DNA from: Rhea pennata
Taxonomy: Eukaryota; Chordata; Aves; Rheiformes; Rheidae
Direction of reading: 5' to 3'
DNA length: 64,000 nucleotides
NCBI RefSeq assembly: GCF_028389875.1
Contig: NC_084666.1
Coordinates: 28,490,308-28,554,307, forward strand
In this document: piece after piece, positions 55,701 to 64,000 of the stretch
Position numbering within the stretch: position 1 is the first letter of the stretch
Layout: the number at the start of each line of letters is the position of its first letter
Program-made: the position numbers and the translations under genes
Notes under the pieces: generated by a model
What the model was told of the DNA's origin: nothing
Databases searched by the model: none
The model's input: the letters and a program-made list of their open reading frames with translations, nothing else

Positions 55701-58700
55701 GCAGAAATGAATCTGAAAACAGGAACAACTACCGTAGTGTTCTGTGGCGGAACTAGTTATTTCCAATGGCATTTCTTCTTACATTGTGGACAGAGAATGG
55801 TAGAAACACTATGGGTTGGGCCTGTGCCCTGTTCTTTACCACTGCTGACATTTTAGAGACAGACTTCCTAGAAGCTGCATGCTGTTAAGTTGGGATAAAT
55901 TTTCAAGGGACAGTAGCCTGTGTGTATTCTGTATCGTTAGGCAAAAAAAATCACCTTCTGTACATTGCTCTTCAAAGACAAGAAACTGTTGAATTTCTTC
56001 GAATTGTGTTGCAAGAGCCAGTGCTCTCAGCACAAAGGCAAGGCATATCATCTTGCAGCATGCACAAAGGATACAGGAAGATGCTGAGATACAAGGCAGA
56101 TGCCAGATGGTTTTTGTGGCCATTTGTGCTCTTCCTCTGCACGTAGCATTTCTTGAAACAGTTAAATCTGTATCTCTGATAGTTCAGAGGACGCTTTGGA
56201 GTCTCCTTTACCCTGCACTGCCAGGTTGGGCTTGTTGTGATACTGAATAGAATTGTCCTGAGCTGTAATCTCAGCTACTTGTTTAATTCTCTTTGCAGCT
56301 CCATGCTCATCTCTTCACCAAGGACTTCAGGGATTAGGAGTCTCTTGCCGATAGAACTGGCTGATTCTATAAGTTTGTCTAGATCGCTGGGGTGGGAGAC
56401 GACATCTTCTTTGGCATTTGGAATAAGCAGGGAGAGAACAGGCTTCCTTTCTATCCATGAGAGCCTAGAGAGGTTTGTGTTGGTGTTACTTGCCTCTGTC
56501 GTGTTTCTTTCCAATTGATTCTTACCTTGCAGAGTAAGTGGTCTCATATTGACTCATTTAGGTTGAGAGAGTAGTGCCCGAGATTCACCTAGCTGTTACT
56601 ATTGCATACTTCCATGCTTCTGACCTTGCCTATTCTTCTTGCATGTTATGATGTCACTTCCGTTTTTAGTCAGTGTCTGGCAAATCAGTTTGTAACAGAG
56701 ACCAGGATAGCCTGAGACTATATACTTTTCAATTTTATTTTCTGAATTTGCGAAGTAATTTCTCTTACTATCATGATTTGAAGATCTTTAATCACTTTAG
56801 TTTCTCAGAAACCAAACTCCAGTGGTCAGATACTGACCTCTATGAACAATGATAAGTTTGAGACCAGAGTATTTTGCTCCAAGTTAAGGGCCATATTGGT
56901 GGGCACATCTGCTTTTGTTTGTGAATATTATTTCCCACAGTTCTTAAACAGTACCTTAGACTTAAGCAGAGTAAACAGAGTTGCAGTCCCATGTCAATTG
57001 TATGAAAACTTACTCTACTTAGATGCAGTGGCTATACAGAAATAGATGCCTTTTTTTGTTCTCATTTTCCATTCCCCTTATACTTACTGTTGTTGGGGCC
57101 TTTGTTCAGGCTGAAATGCTAACTCTAGAGTCACAGAATCGATAAGGTTGGAAGAGACCTCTGGAGATCATCTAGTCCAACTCCCCCTGCTCAAGCAGGG
57201 TCACCTAGAGCATGTTAGACAGGGTTGCATCCAGGCGGGCCTTGAAGATCTCCAGAGAAGGAGACTCCACAACCCCTCTGGACAACCTGGTCCAGTGCTC
57301 CGTCACTCTCGCAGGGAAGAAATTCCCCCTCATGGTCAGGTGGAATTTCCTGTGCTTCAATTTCTGCCCATTGCCTCTTGTCCTGTCACATGGGACAACT
57401 GAAAAAGAGTTTGTCCCTGTCCCCTTGACACCCTCCCTTCAGGTACTCGTACACATTGATAAGATCCCCCCTCAGTCTTGTCTTCCCCAGGCTGAAGAGG
57501 CCCAGCTCTCACAGCCGTTCCTCACAGGGCAGATGCTCCAGCCCTCTGATCATCTTCGTAGCCATACTCTGGACTCTCTCCAGTAGCGCCACATCTCTCT
57601 TGTACTGGGGAGCCCAGAACTGGACACAGTACTCGAGATGAGACCTCCCCAGGGCTGAGTAGAGGGGCAGGATCACCTCCCTCGACCTGCTGGCAACACT
57701 CTTCCTAATGCACTCCAGGAGACCATTGGCCTTCCTGGCCACAATGGAATATTGCTGGCTCATGGTCACTTTGTCACCCACCAGCACTCCCAGGTCTTTC
57801 TCTGCAGAGCTGCTCTCCAGCAGGTCAGCCCCCAGCTTGTACTGGTGCCAAGGGTTGTTTTTCCCTAGGTGCAGGACTCTGCACTTGCCCTTGTTGAACC
57901 TCAGGAGGTTCCTCTCCGCCCAACTCTCCAGCCTGTTCAGGTCTCTCTGAATGGCAGCACAGCCCTCAGGTGTGTCAGTCACTCCTCCCAGCTTGGTATC
58001 ATCGGCAAACTTGCTGAGGAGGCACTCTGTCCCCTCATCCAGGTCATTGATGAAGAAGCTGAGCAGGATGGGACCCAGTACTGAGCCCTGGGGGACGTCA
58101 CTAGCCGCAGGCCTCCAACTGGACTCCATGCCACTGATGATGACCCTCTGAGCTCTGCCTTTCAGCCAGTTCTCAATCCACCTCACTGTCCCCTCGTCTA
58201 ACCCACACTTCCTGAGCTTATCTAGGAGGATGTTATGGGAGACAGTGTCAAAAGCCTTGCTGAAGTGAAGGTACACAACGTCCACTGCTCTCCCCTCATC
58301 TACCCAGCCAGTCATTCCATCAGAGAAGGCTATCAGATTGGTTAAGCAGGATTTCCCCTTGGTGAATCCATGCTGGCTACTCCTGATCACCTTCTTTTCC
58401 TCCATATGCCTGGAGATGGCATCCAGAATGAGCTGTTCCATCACCTTTCCAGGAATGGAGATGAACTCTGCCATTTGTAGATGCAGGAATCCTTTTTCCT
58501 GAAATAACTGGATGGCCTACAGCTCTGTCACTGAATTTGTTTCTTAAGGATTCCTTCCCAAATCCCTGACAGATAATGCATTATTGAGTTACATGAATGA
58601 CCAAGGAGGTGCTTGGTTACCATCTCTTCAGAGGAAAAATATACTGTCTTGTGGTGAGTGTCTGTCTTTGGGAAACACACTGACTCTGCATATTCCCAGC

Positions 58701-61700
58701 AGTGCTCTTATAGATTTCTTGGACAAAAATGTTGAATAGTTCCTGCTACAATCAATTTTAAATGTGGTATTCCAGGTGGTGTTTTGTCATGTTTGTTTGC
58801 TATAAATTGGTGATATGGAATAGTTAAACTTTTGCCAAAGTTGCAGTATGATTGGCATGCAGTTGGTTCAGCAAGTGTAAGCATTAAGTTATCAGACCTA
58901 CTTTAAAAAAAACCAAACAAACAAAAAAACAAACCTCCAGCTTTGACTTTATATCTGCTGGCTTAGTGATTCTTTTAAAAATGCAGTAAAGCTTATTTAA
59001 AAAAGAAAGGGAGGTAATTCAAATAGAAAAATAAGTATTCAAAATGAAAAATAACTTTTTAGACTCAGTTTGTGGTACTAAGAATCTTGGGTAGTAAGAT
59101 GTTTGTGTGTATGGCTGGCATTTGTCTTCAGTTTTCACTTTGCAGATCAATGTTTTTCAATACCGTATTAATTTTTCTTTCCATCTCAAAATTTCTTGAA
59201 AGCTTAATTTGTATTTGTCTTCAATTAGCCATATATAATTTTACTCTGGCCAGCACTACTATTCTAGTGCTCTTCTGCTTTTAAAGAACAATAACTATGA
59301 AATAATTATTTGAGTTACTGTCAGAGTGATCCATGTGCCATTAACATCCAGCTATGGCTCCTCATGGCTGATATGTGAGCTAGGTAGAAGAAGCGGAATC
59401 TGTGTACTCCAAGCTCTTATGCATAAGCTTCTTTTATGTATCTTTCTAGGACAAAATGGTGATGAAATCAACCCCAAATTAATTTCATCAAGTCATTTCA
59501 GAATTACCCTTCAACCGATTAGTCACTCTGTCTTTCCACAGCAGGATTTGACACCATAAGAGGAGGGGCCACATGCCTGGAACATTTCCAGAGCCTATCT
59601 TGCCTACCTCCTTTGGGTTAAAGCCTTTTGTTACTCAGCTCTTTTCAACCATGTGAGCCCAAGCTGTGGCAGCATGTATGGAAATGGATCAGAGAGCATA
59701 TATGCAGCAGTGAACAACCACTTGGAGTGCTGAGTCTCTTCTCCCGAATAAGCTGGCACAAATGGTATTGTCTCTGTTTCGAAAAAATCTAAACAGCATG
59801 GAATAACTCATCAACTCCTGTTAGGCCAGCAATGTTTCAAATGCTAAATTCAGAAGACAAGTACTTCAGTGTCATTGTGTGAATGCAGCTGAAAGTCCCT
59901 AAGCTTTTTGTTTAAGGAGAATGTTACACATCATCTCTGATGGTGGGGTCACTACTGATCTATCCTTTCAAAAAACCATTTACCCCACAACAAATGGTGT
60001 TTTAGTTATTGTCATTTAGGACCTGTAACCTGTTCTCTATGAGTTTTTTTTCTATTTTTTTTTATTTTACAACTTACTGGTTTTAGAAGAATGTAATTGT
60101 GGGTCATGGCTATTTTGGCCTTTGTGCCTTTTATAAGATTTCAAGGAGGCAACAGGGTTATGTACAGCTCTCCTTGGCTAGTAAATAACCCATAGCGCAC
60201 GAAGCATGTGCATGTGTGCAGGTAGGAGCTATGTTCATTATGATATGGAATTACTGTGTGTTTAGATCCACAGCCAAGTTGCAACTCATTGGTTGATTGA
60301 GGTAACTAGCTGTTTGTATGAGGAAATCTTACCTTCCACAGTGCAAGGCATTTTGGGGTTGAACTTGAACTATTCTGTATTTGTTGTACAGCAAGTTGAT
60401 GTATACATAGAATTACAGATCAGCTGAAGTGTGATGGATTGTTGAGAAAACATATTTAGGTTCAGTGACTCTTAGTCTGTTAAGTGCTTCCCCAGTTGAC
60501 TGGGTGTGAGGACAAGATGTTGACTAAACTTCTTAATGAAAGAAAATGTATAGCTGTTTAAAATGACTATTGACTAAAAGATTGCTTTTAAAATTTTGAT
60601 GAATTAATTGTTTCTTTCTCTTTTTAAGTATGTATAGAAAATACGATTCAACTAGAATTAAAGCAGAGGAAGAAGTCTTTTCAAGTAAGAGATGCTTAGA
60701 ATGGTTCTATGAATATGCAGGTAAGGGTGACATAAATTTCCTTCTGACAACAGCTTAATCTACTATGGAAAGTAAAAATTGCATTAACTGAGCTTTCCAA
60801 AACTGAATATAGAGGCGTGTTGGTAAAACAGGTTTAAAGAAGGAAACTTTTCTTGTTGTGTGTAGCATGAAGTTGAAGAGTTCAAGGTGCAGTTTGTCTT
60901 GTTGAATAAAAAGAGAAAGTGTGTATTTTAAACTATTTTAAAACATGTTAGCTTTAACTATAGCTCTGAGTAGTAAAGTAATATTTCTGTCCATAATGTT
61001 CTCTCTTTTGCTTAGAGGTCCTCTTACTTGCATTGTTAGCACTGGGTAGTACAGACTTACGCTGTCAGGGAGGGTCTTTTTTTAAGTGGAGGGTGGTTTG
61101 TTTCTGCTAAATCTATTGGTTCTAGTTTCAAGCACAACAGTGACTCAATTAATGTATTCTGGAATAGTCTCATCTTTTAATAGTCTTCCATTCTGCAATA
61201 TAGTGAAGGTAGGCTGAATTATTAATTATTCTCTTTCTTATGTATGAAAGTTTCTTCAGGCATTAGTTCTAAAATTACCTCTTTTAATCTGAGGTCATAA
61301 CAGATGATCCTCGAATAGTAAAGTCACTGGTTGCTGTTTGTTTTCATTCTTTTACACATGCTTTTCTGAAGGGAAGAATTTGAAATATGGGAAAAAATGA
61401 TCTTGTGACTCTGAAGAAGACCCAAAGAAAATGAAATAGGTGGTTGGTGAAGGAAATAAGGTCATCTGGCAGTTTTCTCATGCTGTCTTACATAACATTG
61501 CATTCAGTTCATTCTCTTTAGTCTACTTGCTACATGTGATGAAGAGTGATTTAATTTGGTATAATAAAATTTTCTTCTAATAGCATTACGTAAATCAAAC
61601 CAATCTGAGATCTCTTGTCTGTGGCAGTCTATTCAGTCAGACGAGGCAAATGTAACCTCTTAGTTTCTGTGGATCTCTTTTTTTTAATTTCATTTTACTC

Positions 61701-62818
61701 TAGCAACAGGGATAACTCATTTCTGTCAAGAGTTTAGTGGAAAGAAAGGACAAAAGGAGGGCAATACGTGAAAGAACTTTTCATTTTTCATTGGCTACGT
61801 ATGCCAGGATAAACCAGAAGAGAGTATGATTTTGTTCACAGTAGCAAATAATATTCTGAAAAATGGATTTTCAAAGAATGATCTCTTATGTGTGCTTACT
61901 TAAGTCTTCTCTTGTATTTACGCAGACATTTGGTGCTGCATTTGTTTCTTTCCCCAGTGTCTTTGCATTACAGAGTGAGTCTCTTTAAAGGCTGTTTTGT
62001 ATATTCAGAGAAGTTTTAGCGGGAGGAAGTAATGGGAAGACGGGAAAAGATATAATTAAACCTTCTTATATCTAGAATAGTAGGTCACCTAATAATAAAA
62101 CGTAGATGGGTTTCTTTTATAAAACCTCTTTTTCTTCCACATTTGGTCTTTATATTGGTTGAAAGTAGGCATTTCGGCCTCCTGTGCTGCTTTTTCCAAA
62201 ATGAGCCCTTTTTAAAGTGCATAAAATCAATTGAACAAAATAGTTTAAATAGTTATGATATACCAAAAAGGTATCTTGCACAATATACTACTTTCATGAT
62301 GCCTATATGATTTTTGAATGGAGGATTGCAGAAGTTACAAGTATCTTGATTTAATAGCCTCTGTTTTAGCTTTTGAAACTTTTCTTCCAAGTCAGCAAAG
62401 AAATAGCTATGTATAATTAATATCTTCATTTCACCGGCAGTTGCTAGAATTCATGTAGTATGTGTAGCCACAGTATTATTGCAATATGAATAAACAAGAG
62501 CATTTTTATTTTCAGCTTTTTTATAAATGACATTTTGTAAATACAATTTATAAATGAGACACTGATGAAGGGTGTTTTGGAAACGTGTCAAAGCCTGATA
62601 ATAAGGAGGGATATAGTTATCACATGTCAAAAAGAAGCTAAATTGTATGGAAGTTGAGGGTGTACGAAGTGATTACAGTTCTTTTATGCTGTAAAGGTCT
62701 CACCCTCATAAATCTGAACAGATAGGTAAAATACATTTTGTTTGCAGGCACTGATGATGTTGTAGGGCCAGAAGGTATGGAGAAATTTTGTGAAGACATT
62801 GGAGTTGAACCAGAAAAT
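37607..62818 (+). CDS. DCUN1D4: DCUN1D4 (DCN1-like protein 4), 5' part, exons 1-6
   Basis: Coding exons seen: 37607-37631, 46429-46499, 47473-47512, 54439-54553, 60629-60720 and 62748-62818. They join in frame to 414 nt, residues 1-138. The remaining half or more of the protein (about 290 residues in vertebrates) lies right of the window. DCUN1D4 is a co-E3 for NEDD8: its C-terminal PONY domain binds cullins and the acetylated tail of the NEDD8 E2 enzymes UBE2M and UBE2F. Its N-terminal part directs it to the nucleus. The sequence opens [11 protein letters not shown], has a bipartite basic signal (KKRRP at 65-69 and KKSR at 78-81), then [18 protein letters not shown], the start of the PONY domain. 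Residues visible here are nearly identical to the human protein as I know it. The ATG has A at -3. Confidence 0.96.
38255..38273 (-). promoter_or_regulatory. ZNF143-type site, minus strand (imperfect)
   Basis: On the minus strand this reads ACTCCACCTCCCACAGTGC, which fits the ACTACANNTCCCANNATGC (SBS/Staf) pattern except at two positions. It faces the perfect site 50 bases downstream. Confidence 0.55.
38323..38341 (+). promoter_or_regulatory. ZNF143/THAP11 (SBS) site, perfect
   Basis: ACTACAACTCCCAGCATGC is a full match to the ACTACANNTCCCANNATGC element bound by ZNF143 (Staf) with THAP11/HCFC1, usually found close to transcription starts. Here it lies about 700 bases downstream of the DCUN1D4 start codon, inside intron 1. 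Confidence 0.8.
38348..38364 (+). repeat. Poly(C) run in CpG island
   Basis: An almost unbroken run of C directly follows the ZNF143-type site; the minus strand is therefore a long G-run able to form a quadruplex. Length in this species and assembly accuracy are both uncertain for such a tract. Confidence 0.85.
41460..41960 (+). other. Unexplained block ending in a poly(A) signal
   Basis: This 500-base block is GC-richer than its surroundings and ends with AATAAA (41937-41942). It could be the 3' end of an antique retrocopy, an LTR, or an alternative last exon. No protein in either strand is recognisable and no terminal repeats were found. Confidence 0.3.
42920..42964 (+). repeat. Poly(A) run with (GAAA) units
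   Basis: A23 is followed by GAAAGAAAGA and further A-rich sequence. No retrosequence body is recognised upstream, so it is listed only as a simple repeat. Confidence 0.9.
45258..45300. repeat. Two adjacent palindromes
   Basis: Bases 45258-45281 form a perfect 24-bp palindrome centred on GATATC. Two bases on, 45284-45300 (CAAGATACTGTATCTTG) is a perfect inverted repeat around one central base. The two share ATCTT/AAGAT words. The role is unknown. Confidence 0.85.
46429..46499 (+). CDS. DCUN1D4: DCUN1D4 exon 2
   Basis: Residues 9-32: [20 protein letters not shown], then LNKL. Acceptor CTCTAG, donor GTGAGG. The previous intron is 8.8 kb. Phase 1 in, phase 0 out. Confidence 0.95.
46500..47472 (+). 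other. DCUN1D4: DCUN1D4 intron 2
   Basis: A 973-base AT-rich intron with no recognised repeat or gene. Confidence 0.5.
47473..47512 (+). CDS. DCUN1D4: DCUN1D4 exon 3
   Basis: A 40-nt exon encoding [13 protein letters not shown] and one base of a glycine codon. Acceptor TGCAG, donor GTATTT, which is a weak donor. The small size makes it easy to miss or skip. Confidence 0.92.
47513..54438 (+). other. DCUN1D4: DCUN1D4 intron 3
   Basis: A 6.9 kb AT-rich intron. The clear repeats are a T31 run at 52668-52698 and short A or T runs near 52037 and 53028. Open frames near 53490-53909 show no known domain. Confidence 0.5.
52668..52698 (+). repeat. Poly(T) run, 31 bases
   Basis: The longest homopolymer in the window. 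It is followed at once by six A residues. No adjacent retrosequence is recognised. Confidence 0.9.
54439..54553 (+). CDS. DCUN1D4: DCUN1D4 exon 4
   Basis: Residues 46-83, including the serine-rich [14 protein letters not shown], Met61 and [20 protein letters not shown]. The two basic patches form a bipartite nuclear localisation signal. Met61 could serve as the start of a shorter isoform if an alternative 5' end is used. Donor GG|GTATGT. Confidence 0.95.
54690..54815 (+). mobile_element. MIR SINE fragment, weak
   Basis: CATCTAGGTTCAGTTCCTG (box B region), TTTTCCTAGTCATAT and CTTCAGTTCCCCAGCTGTG then AAAATAG follow the MIR order (ending ...CTCAGTTTCCTCATCTGTAAAATGG). Divergence is high. Confidence 0.5.
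54912..54931 (+). repeat. (TA)n microsatellite
   Basis: About ten TA units follow TTTTA. A CA-rich stretch lies 60 bases upstream (54854-54871). Confidence 0.9.
55620..56560. other. Unexplained block with minus-strand open frame
   Basis: A 90-codon minus-strand frame (56547-56275) reads as an unbiased, low-cysteine helix-like protein ([20 protein letters not shown]...). A second minus frame of 95 codons lies at 56123-55836. Neither matches a protein that I recognise. A GTAAG donor-like site on the minus strand sits near the start of the first. It could be an old retrocopy, an antisense transcript or chance. Confidence 0.25.
57128..58475 (-). mobile_element. CR1 LINE, 5'-truncated, with long RT frame
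   Basis: The copy reads right to left. It begins inside the reverse transcriptase (5' truncated at about 58475) and ends in the CR1 3' tail near 57128, where CCTTATCGATTCTGTGA (minus strand) replaces the usual ATTCTATGA end. The sequence is far less decayed than the other CR1 pieces here, so insertion was comparatively recent. It lies antisense to DCUN1D4, the usual tolerated orientation. Its 3' part is almost the same as 1-183, which implies one subfamily. Confidence 0.93.
57509..58474 (-). pseudogene. CR1 ORF2 reverse transcriptase fragment, inactive
   Basis: An open frame of 321 codons covers the RT palm and thumb. QHGF is at 34-37, the motif A region at 63-77, PQGSVLGP (motif B) at 128-135 and FADDTKL (motif C) at 156-162. 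Three faults show it is dead. Motif A reads YLHFSKAFD, with His70 in place of the catalytic Asp. A TGA at 57509-57511 stands where CR1 proteins usually have Arg (a CGA to TGA change, as expected from CpG decay). Beyond it a frame change near 57375-57400 separates the last part of ORF2. The N-terminal endonuclease and ORF1 are absent. Confidence 0.9.
60629..60720 (+). CDS. DCUN1D4: DCUN1D4 exon 5
   Basis: Residues 84-114: [20 protein letters not shown], then [10 protein letters not shown]. This is the lead into the PONY domain. Acceptor TTTTTAAG (AAG type), donor GTAAGG. Confidence 0.95.
60721..62747 (+). other. DCUN1D4: DCUN1D4 intron 5
   Basis: A 2.0 kb AT-rich intron with no repeat family or gene recognised. 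Confidence 0.5.
62748..62818 (+). CDS. DCUN1D4: DCUN1D4 exon 6 (last in window)
   Basis: Residues 115-138: [20 protein letters not shown], then EPEN, the first EF-hand-like part of the PONY domain. Acceptor TGCAG, donor GTAAGT. It ends in phase 0, and the next exon is outside the window. Confidence 0.95.
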
Positions 62819-64000
62819 GTAAGTTCAAACTTCATTCAAAATTGTCCTAGTCTGAGACGGTTTTATATTTCTTACTTTTCCGTCAAGAATTAGAAATTTG
62901 TAAATGGGAATTTTGAAGAAGTAATTTTAAAATAAATGCATATAAAGCAGAGATGTTTATATGAGTGCTTGGAAAGAAATTGTCTTTATTTTAAACCAAA
63001 AACTATTAAGTTGTAAAAATCTCAAACTTTGCTTTGCCATTTCCTCCATTTCTGGTCCCCAGCTCCCAAGAAAAGAAATGGTGGGGGCGGAGGGAGAAAA
63101 AAAAGGTGGCGGAGGTCTTTTCTGAGGTCTTATTGGAAGCTTAATATAACAACAACAACAAACTAATGTTTTATCTGTGTTTTTTAAGGGAGAAAGAGAT
63201 TTCATGAAGGAGAATATTGCGAACAAAATTAGCACTCCCATCGTGCCATTTCAAAATCTGAAAGGATCATGAGTTGTTATGCCTCTTACAGGCATCCACT
63301 TAGTTCATCCACTTTCACCTGATATCTACTTGAATTACACTGCATATTCAGACTTGTAAGAATAGGTAGGATGACAGTACCTAGGAGTAGCTAAGTTCAG
63401 GTGGAATCATCGTCAATTTTGGTGAAATTAATTTCTCTAATCTCATGGATTGCACTGATGCTAATCCAAGTGGGAATTTTACAAATGTCAAAAGAAACTT
63501 GTTCTTTGATGGGTGCTTAGATTTTGTAATTGATTAGGGAGATTGGGAAACTTTCTCTGTAGCTTTTTCTTATGTTAAATTCACCAACCCATCTTCCTCA
63601 TGGTTGTGCTGCTCGCTGGATTCCCACAATTATATTCTGTGCGTATTCCTTTGAAGAAGAGAAGGTGGCTACTGGTGACTTGGATGTATGTTGACTCTGT
63701 ATCTTTGTACTGTTACTTTCTTTTTGTTGCCTTAGGTGTGAGAGTTGAAGCAGTTACAATTGTGCTAGTGTTCTATATAGTGTAGCTTCCAATGGCTATG
63801 AAGGTTACTGAAGCATTCTAGTGTTTCAAATATAGCATTGCCATCTTGAACTGATACTGACCGTAATTTTATTTTATGAAGGACTGTATGCTATAAATCT
63901 GAACATACATCTATGTGAAGATACCCTTAAGCTGAGTTAAAAGCTGAGTTAAAAGTTAGTGTCTTTTCATGGAATTAAAAGTGTTGATACTACAGCACAG
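62819..64000 (+). other. DCUN1D4: DCUN1D4 intron 6, cut by window edge
   Basis: The intron starts at the GTAAGT after exon 6. No splice acceptor followed by the expected next DCUN1D4 peptide (starting VVML in human) is found before the window ends. A purine-rich stretch lies at 63075-63105 ((G)n and (A)n). Confidence 0.6.

Larger units (their letters stand above)
54554..60628 (+). other. DCUN1D4: DCUN1D4 intron 4
   Basis: A 6.1 kb intron with a MIR remnant (54690-54815), a (TA)n microsatellite (54912-54931), an unexplained block (55620-56560) and the large antisense CR1 (57128-58475). The last 2 kb are AT-rich with nothing recognised. Confidence 0.55.

Overview
The window is nuclear DNA from a bird, probably a songbird or other passerine. 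It has vertebrate GT-AG split genes, two CpG islands, and several CR1 LINE pieces. One short interspersed element at about 6.66-6.80 kb joins a tRNA-Ile(AAT)-like head to a CR1 3' tail, the architecture known from the passerine TguSINE1 family. Species cannot be fixed from sequence alone.

Layout. 1-183 is a CR1 3' fragment, followed by about 1.1 kb of upstream flank. A CpG island (about 1290-1960) holds the first exon of CWH43 (PGAP2-interacting protein). All 16 coding exons were located on the + strand (1586-31031). Every junction is GT-AG, every phase is compatible, and together they encode a 701-residue protein: an N-terminal multi-pass membrane half and a C-terminal endonuclease/exonuclease/phosphatase-like half. 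Two overlapping AATAAA signals at 31486-31496 end the gene. About 5.5 kb of intergenic DNA follows, containing an old tRNA-derived SINE. A second, larger CpG island (about 36960-38690) has five CCAAT boxes, GC boxes and an inverted pair of ZNF143-type sites. It carries exon 1 of DCUN1D4 (DCN1-like protein 4). Six DCUN1D4 exons (37607-62818) give residues 1-138; the rest of the cullin-binding PONY domain lies beyond the right edge.

The introns hold MIR remnants, CR1 tails, a probable antisense solo LTR in CWH43 intron 10, microsatellites and homopolymer runs. DCUN1D4 intron 4 carries a 1.35 kb antisense CR1 copy with a long reverse-transcriptase frame. That copy is inactive: the motif A aspartate is replaced by histidine, there is a TGA at the end of the frame, and the reading frame shifts further on.

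The two genes are neighbours on one strand with separate promoters and unrelated jobs: GPI-anchor lipid remodelling in the secretory pathway, and cullin neddylation in the nucleus. I found no operon, CRISPR array, gene cluster or new biological system. The most interesting points are the composite SINE, the paired ZNF143 sites inside DCUN1D4 intron 1, the non-canonical catalytic motifs in CWH43, and a few unexplained blocks.
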